From: Roseburia sp.
Lineage (GTDB): Bacteria > Bacillota > Clostridia > Lachnospirales > Lachnospiraceae
Length of the DNA stretch: 8,336 nucleotides
Direction: 5' to 3'
Assembly (NCBI GenBank): GCA_017621905.1
Contig: JAGASC010000307.1
Coordinates: 1 to 8,336, forward strand
Shown here: in pieces, positions 5,878 through 8,336 of the stretch
Layout: the number at the start of each line of letters is the position of its first letter
Position numbering within the stretch: position 1 is the stretch's first letter
Translations under genes and position numbers: made by a program
The notes under the pieces: generated by a model
Told to the model about the DNA's origin: nothing
What the model saw: only the letters and a program-made list of their open reading frames with translations
The model's database searches: none

Positions 5878-6461
5878 TTACTAAGGATCTGGATGTAAAG
5901 CTGGATTTCGATTCCTTAAAGAAGTTAGGTGCCATGATCGGTTCCGGTGGTCTGGTCGTTATGGATGAGAACACCTGTATGGTGGAAGTGGCAAGATTTT
6001 TCATGAACTTTACCCAGAATGAGAGCTGCGGTAAGTGTGTGCCTTGCCGCGAGGGCACGAGACGAATGCTGGAAATATTAGAGGATATTGTGGCCGGAAA
6101 GGGAACCTTAGAGCAACTGGATATCCTCCAGGAGCTGGGGGAGGCCATCACGGATACGGCACTCTGCGGTCTTGGAAAGAGTGCGGCATTGCCGGTATTA
6201 AGTACCTTAAAGAATTTCCGTGAGGAATATCTGGATCACGTAGTAAACAAACGCTGCCGCACCGGCAACTGCCAGGCGCTGCGCCGTTATGTTATCGATC
6301 CTTCCAAATGTAAAGGCTGTTCCAAATGTGCAAGAAACTGTCCGGTAAGTGCAATCACCGGTAAGGTGAAGGAGCCGTTTACCATTGATGCCACAAAGTG
6401 TATCAAGTGCGGCGCATGTATGGACAATTGCCCGTTTGGTGCAATTCACACTGAAAGCTAA
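5844..6461 (+). CDS. hydB: HydB, 3' part in the shifted frame (Fe-S domains)
   Basis: This frame continues HydB without a gap: family sequence AFKAVQIGGPSGGC can be read from about 5832. The GTG at 5844 is merely the first start-like codon; it lies inside a conserved motif and has no good ribosome site. Fragment residues C62, C65, C68 and C108 (SCGKCVPC and LCGL) bind the NuoF-type [4Fe-4S] cluster next to FMN. The tail is a two-cluster ferredoxin domain: C156, C159, C162, C166 and C186, C189, C192, C196. A His-Cys motif between them (H132, C138, C143) may be the metal hinge described for HydB, an inference. All ligands are intact and no stop interrupts 205 codons, so this part is under selection or broken only recently. 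In bifurcating hydrogenases these clusters are tied to ferredoxin exchange and HydA transfer. hydA follows after 29 bases. Confidence 0.88.
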   Translation: MQIGGPSGGCLITKDLDVKLDFDSLKKLGAMIGSGGLVVMDENTCMVEVARFFMNFTQNESCGKCVPCREGTRRMLEILEDIVAGKGTLEQLDILQELGEAITDTALCGLGKSAALPVLSTLKNFREEYLDHVVNKRCRTGNCQALRRYVIDPSKCKGCSKCARNCPVSAITGKVKEPFTIDATKCIKCGACMDNCPFGAIHTES

Positions 6462-6490
6462 AGAAAGCTATTTTGGAGGGTAAAAAAGAA

Positions 6491-8176
6491 ATGGATTATA
6501 TTACAATAGATTCAAAATGTGTGCCGATTGAAGGCGAGAAAAACGTATTGTCACTGATCAGAAAAGCCGGCATTGATCTGCCTACCTTCTGTTACCATTC
6601 CGAGCTTTCCATTTACGGAGCCTGCCGGATGTGCGTGGTGGAAGATGACAGAGGAAGAATTTTTGCCTCCTGTTCCGAGCAGCCGAGACCGGGCATGGTG
6701 ATATATACCAATACAAAAAAGATTCAGCAGTACCGCAAGCTTATTATTGAGCTTTTACTGGCATCCCATTGCAGAGACTGTACCACCTGTCACAAAAACG
6801 GCATGTGCGAACTGCAGGCCTTAGCATACCGTGTGGGCGTACATGCAGTGCGTTTCTTAAATAACCGCAAGGAGAAACCGCTTGATATGAGTTCACCGAG
6901 CATCGTAAGGGATCCGAATAAATGTATTCTCTGCGGTGACTGTGTGCGGACCTGTGATGAGATCCAGGGTGTGGGAGCGATTGATTTTGCAAACCGTGGT
7001 TCCAAAATGGAAGTAATGCCTGCATTTGACAAAAAATTAGCGGAGACCGACTGCGTGGGCTGCGGACAGTGTGCAGCTGTCTGTCCGACGGCAGCAATTT
7101 CTATCCGTACCAACGTGACTCAGGTGTGGAATGCCATCGCGGATAAAAATGTGCGTGTGGTTGCCCAGATTGCACCGGCAGTACGTCTGGCAGTAGGTGA
7201 TCATTTCGGAATCCCGAAGGGCGAGAATTCCTTCGGAAAGTTAGTGGAAGCGCTGCGTATTATGGGCTTCGACGAAGTATATGATACAAACTTTGCAGCC
7301 GACCTGACGGTTATGGAGGAATCCAAGGAGTTTTTAGAGCGTTTGGAGAGCAATGAGAAGCTTCCACTGTTTACTTCCTGCTGTCCGGGCTGGGTAAAAT
7401 ATTGTGAGACAAAATACCCGGAATTCGCAGAAAATATTTCTACCTGCCGTTCTCCCCAGGGAATGATGTCTGCAATCGTTAAGGATTATTTTGCCAAGAA
7501 AGATCAGGCGGACGGTAAGCGCACTATGGTGGTATCCATTATGCCTTGTACCGCAAAAAAAGGTGAAATTTTGCGCCCGGATAACTTTACGGACGGCAGA
7601 CAGGATACGGACTATGTGCTGACCACAGTGGAAATCATCCGAATGATCAAACAGGTAGGAATCCAGTTTGAAAAATTGAGCGGTGAAGCTGCTGATATGC
7701 CATTTTCTATTGCATCCGGCGGCGGCGCTATTTTCGGCACTACCGGCGGCGTAACAGAAGCTGTGCTGCGTCACCTGGCACCTGAGAAAAATTATAAGAC
7801 CTTAAATTCCTTAAGCTTTACCGGTGTTCGTGGTGAAGAGGGCATTAAGGAAGCTACGTTAACCCTGGGTGGCCGAGAGGTGAGAATTGCCGTTGTACAT
7901 GGCCTTGCCAATGCAGGAAGATTGCTGGATAGCATAAAGAGCGGAGAGAAGCAGTATGATTTCGTGGAGGTCATGGCCTGCCGTAGAGGTTGTATCATGG
8001 GCGGCGGACAGCCGGCACAGGCGGGTGCCCGGACAAGAAAAGGACGTATGGAGGGTATCTACAAAGTGGATGCTGCGTCCAACATCCGGTTCCCGGATGA
8101 GAATCCGGCAGTAAAACAGCTCTACGCAGATTTTCTGGTTGGAAAAGAGCATAAGTTATTGCATAGGAATCTGTAA
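6491..8176 (+). CDS. hydA: [FeFe]-hydrogenase catalytic subunit HydA
   Basis: A 561-residue cytosolic enzyme interconverting protons and H2 at the H-cluster. Domains in order: plant-type [2Fe-2S] ferredoxin (C34, C45, C48, C61); His-ligated [4Fe-4S] cluster (H93, C97, C100, C106); two-cluster ferredoxin (C145, C148, C151, C155; C188, C191, C194, C198); H-domain with L1 FTSCCPGW (C297, C298), L2 MPCTAKKGE (C353) and L3 EVMACRRGCIMGGGQP (C497, C501). C297 and acidic E277/E280 match the known proton path of Clostridium pasteurianum CpI. No key ligand is missing. Layout and length are CpI-like, but the NuoE- and NuoF-like partners and the L1/L2 variants point to the trimeric NADH-linked group (A3). 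It lacks the extra C-terminal [2Fe-2S] domain of T. maritima HydA. ATG 6491 follows GGAGGG (6475-6480) by ten bases; the in-frame TTG at 6473 is rejected. Maturases HydEFG are not in the window. Confidence 0.97.
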   Translation: MDYITIDSKCVPIEGEKNVLSLIRKAGIDLPTFCYHSELSIYGACRMCVVEDDRGRIFASCSEQPRPGMVIYTNTKKIQQYRKLIIELLLASHCRDCTTCHKNGMCELQALAYRVGVHAVRFLNNRKEKPLDMSSPSIVRDPNKCILCGDCVRTCDEIQGVGAIDFANRGSKMEVMPAFDKKLAETDCVGCGQCAAVCPTAAISIRTNVTQVWNAIADKNVRVVAQIAPAVRLAVGDHFGIPKGENSFGKLVEALRIMGFDEVYDTNFAADLTVMEESKEFLERLESNEKLPLFTSCCPGWVKYCETKYPEFAENISTCRSPQGMMSAIVKDYFAKKDQADGKRTMVVSIMPCTAKKGEILRPDNFTDGRQDTDYVLTTVEIIRMIKQVGIQFEKLSGEAADMPFSIASGGGAIFGTTGGVTEAVLRHLAPEKNYKTLNSLSFTGVRGEEGIKEATLTLGGREVRIAVVHGLANAGRLLDSIKSGEKQYDFVEVMACRRGCIMGGGQPAQAGARTRKGRMEGIYKVDAASNIRFPDENPAVKQLYADFLVGKEHKLLHRNL

Positions 8177-8255
8177 AAAAGTGGCGCCAGGCTATTGGCT
8201 AATGTTTGAAAAGTAATAAGGTATGGAAAAAATTACATGTTTCACGCGAAAAAGC
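8177..8255 (+). other. Spacer after hydA without an evident terminator
   Basis: The 80 bases after the hydA stop hold only a weak stem (GCCA, 8186-8189, with TGGC) and no T run. The operon may read through toward the hairpin at 8309-8336. A parS-like 16-mer at 8238-8253 is degenerate and is not called. Confidence 0.4.
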
Positions 8256-8284
8256 TTGCATTTTCTATTTAGAAGTGCTAGGAT
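8256..8284 (+). promoter_or_regulatory. Promoter-like element near the right edge
   Basis: TTGCAT (8256-8261) as -35, a 17-base spacer and TAGGAT (8279-8284) as -10, with an extended TGC at 8276-8278. The -35 region sits in a 17-base sequence (8249-8265) identical to that at the tRNA-Glu promoter, suggesting a strong promoter of the stable-RNA type. Transcription would begin near 8290. Confidence 0.55.
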
Positions 8285-8308
8285 AATTATGATATCACGA
8301 TGACTTGG

Positions 8309-8336
8309 TTGAGAGAGGACGAAAGCCCTCTCTCAA
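8309..8336 (+). ncRNA. Strong hairpin at the window edge (leader RNA or terminator)
   Basis: TTGAGAGAGG (8309-8318) pairs perfectly with CCTCTCTCAA (8327-8336). Within the loop, C8320 and G8325 can close a GAAA tetraloop. It starts about 20 bases after the predicted start site of the element at 8256-8284. It may be the first stem of a structured RNA or leader, or a terminator whose T run would lie beyond the window. I cannot assign a known RNA family from this fragment. Confidence 0.45.

Noticed and set aside
5844..6461. A separate gene starting at GTG 5844
   Set aside because: The GTG lies inside a conserved HydB motif, family sequence is readable upstream of it, and there is no well-placed ribosome site.
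7334..7774. 146-codon open frame antisense to hydA
   Set aside because: It lies wholly inside the conserved H-cluster coding region, with no ribosome site and no recognisable protein pattern.
8238..8253. parS-like 16-mer TGTTTCACGCGAAAAA
   Set aside because: It differs from the ParB site at two positions, one in the central ACGT core that sets specificity, and overlaps a promoter-like region. Probably chance.

Overview
The window looks like chromosomal DNA from a strictly anaerobic, low-to-mid GC Firmicute of the class Clostridia, most likely Lachnospiraceae. This is inferred from strong GGAGG ribosome sites, TTG starts, AT-rich spacers and an [FeFe]-hydrogenase operon of the clostridial/Thermotoga type. 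It contains no mobile element, CRISPR array or phage gene.

Layout. 1-436: AT-rich leader and a small glutaredoxin-like protein with a CIDC site. 433-1275 (minus): AraC-family regulator, convergent with the glutaredoxin gene, the two sharing a TTAA stop. 1276-1604: intergenic region between divergent genes, with an inverted repeat just upstream of the regulator. 1605-2621: galE, UDP-glucose 4-epimerase, with a terminator behind it. 2770-3047: a promoter, two identical tRNA-Glu(CUC) genes and a terminator. 3127-3762 (minus): a stand-alone LUD-family protein. 3769-4108: intergenic region between divergent genes, with two candidate Rex operators. 4109-8176: hydC-hydB-hydA. 8177-8336: a promoter-like element and a strong hairpin running to the window edge.

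The main system is the trimeric NADH-linked, probably electron-bifurcating, [FeFe]-hydrogenase. HydC (NuoE-like) and HydB (NuoF-like flavoprotein with added Fe-S domains) handle NAD(H) and probably ferredoxin. HydA carries the H-cluster that makes or consumes H2. The genes are in the Thermotoga maritima order C-B-A and are tightly packed. The candidate Rex sites overlapping the promoter suggest control by the NADH/NAD+ ratio, which fits the enzyme.

The main anomaly is a one-base frame break in hydB at a G tract (5824-5827). One extra G restores a full 623-residue HydB. As given, the sequence separates the flavin domain from the electron-output Fe-S clusters. I see no convincing wholly new system; the points most worth checking are the hydB frame break, the paired Rex-like operators and the unidentified hairpin RNA at the right edge.
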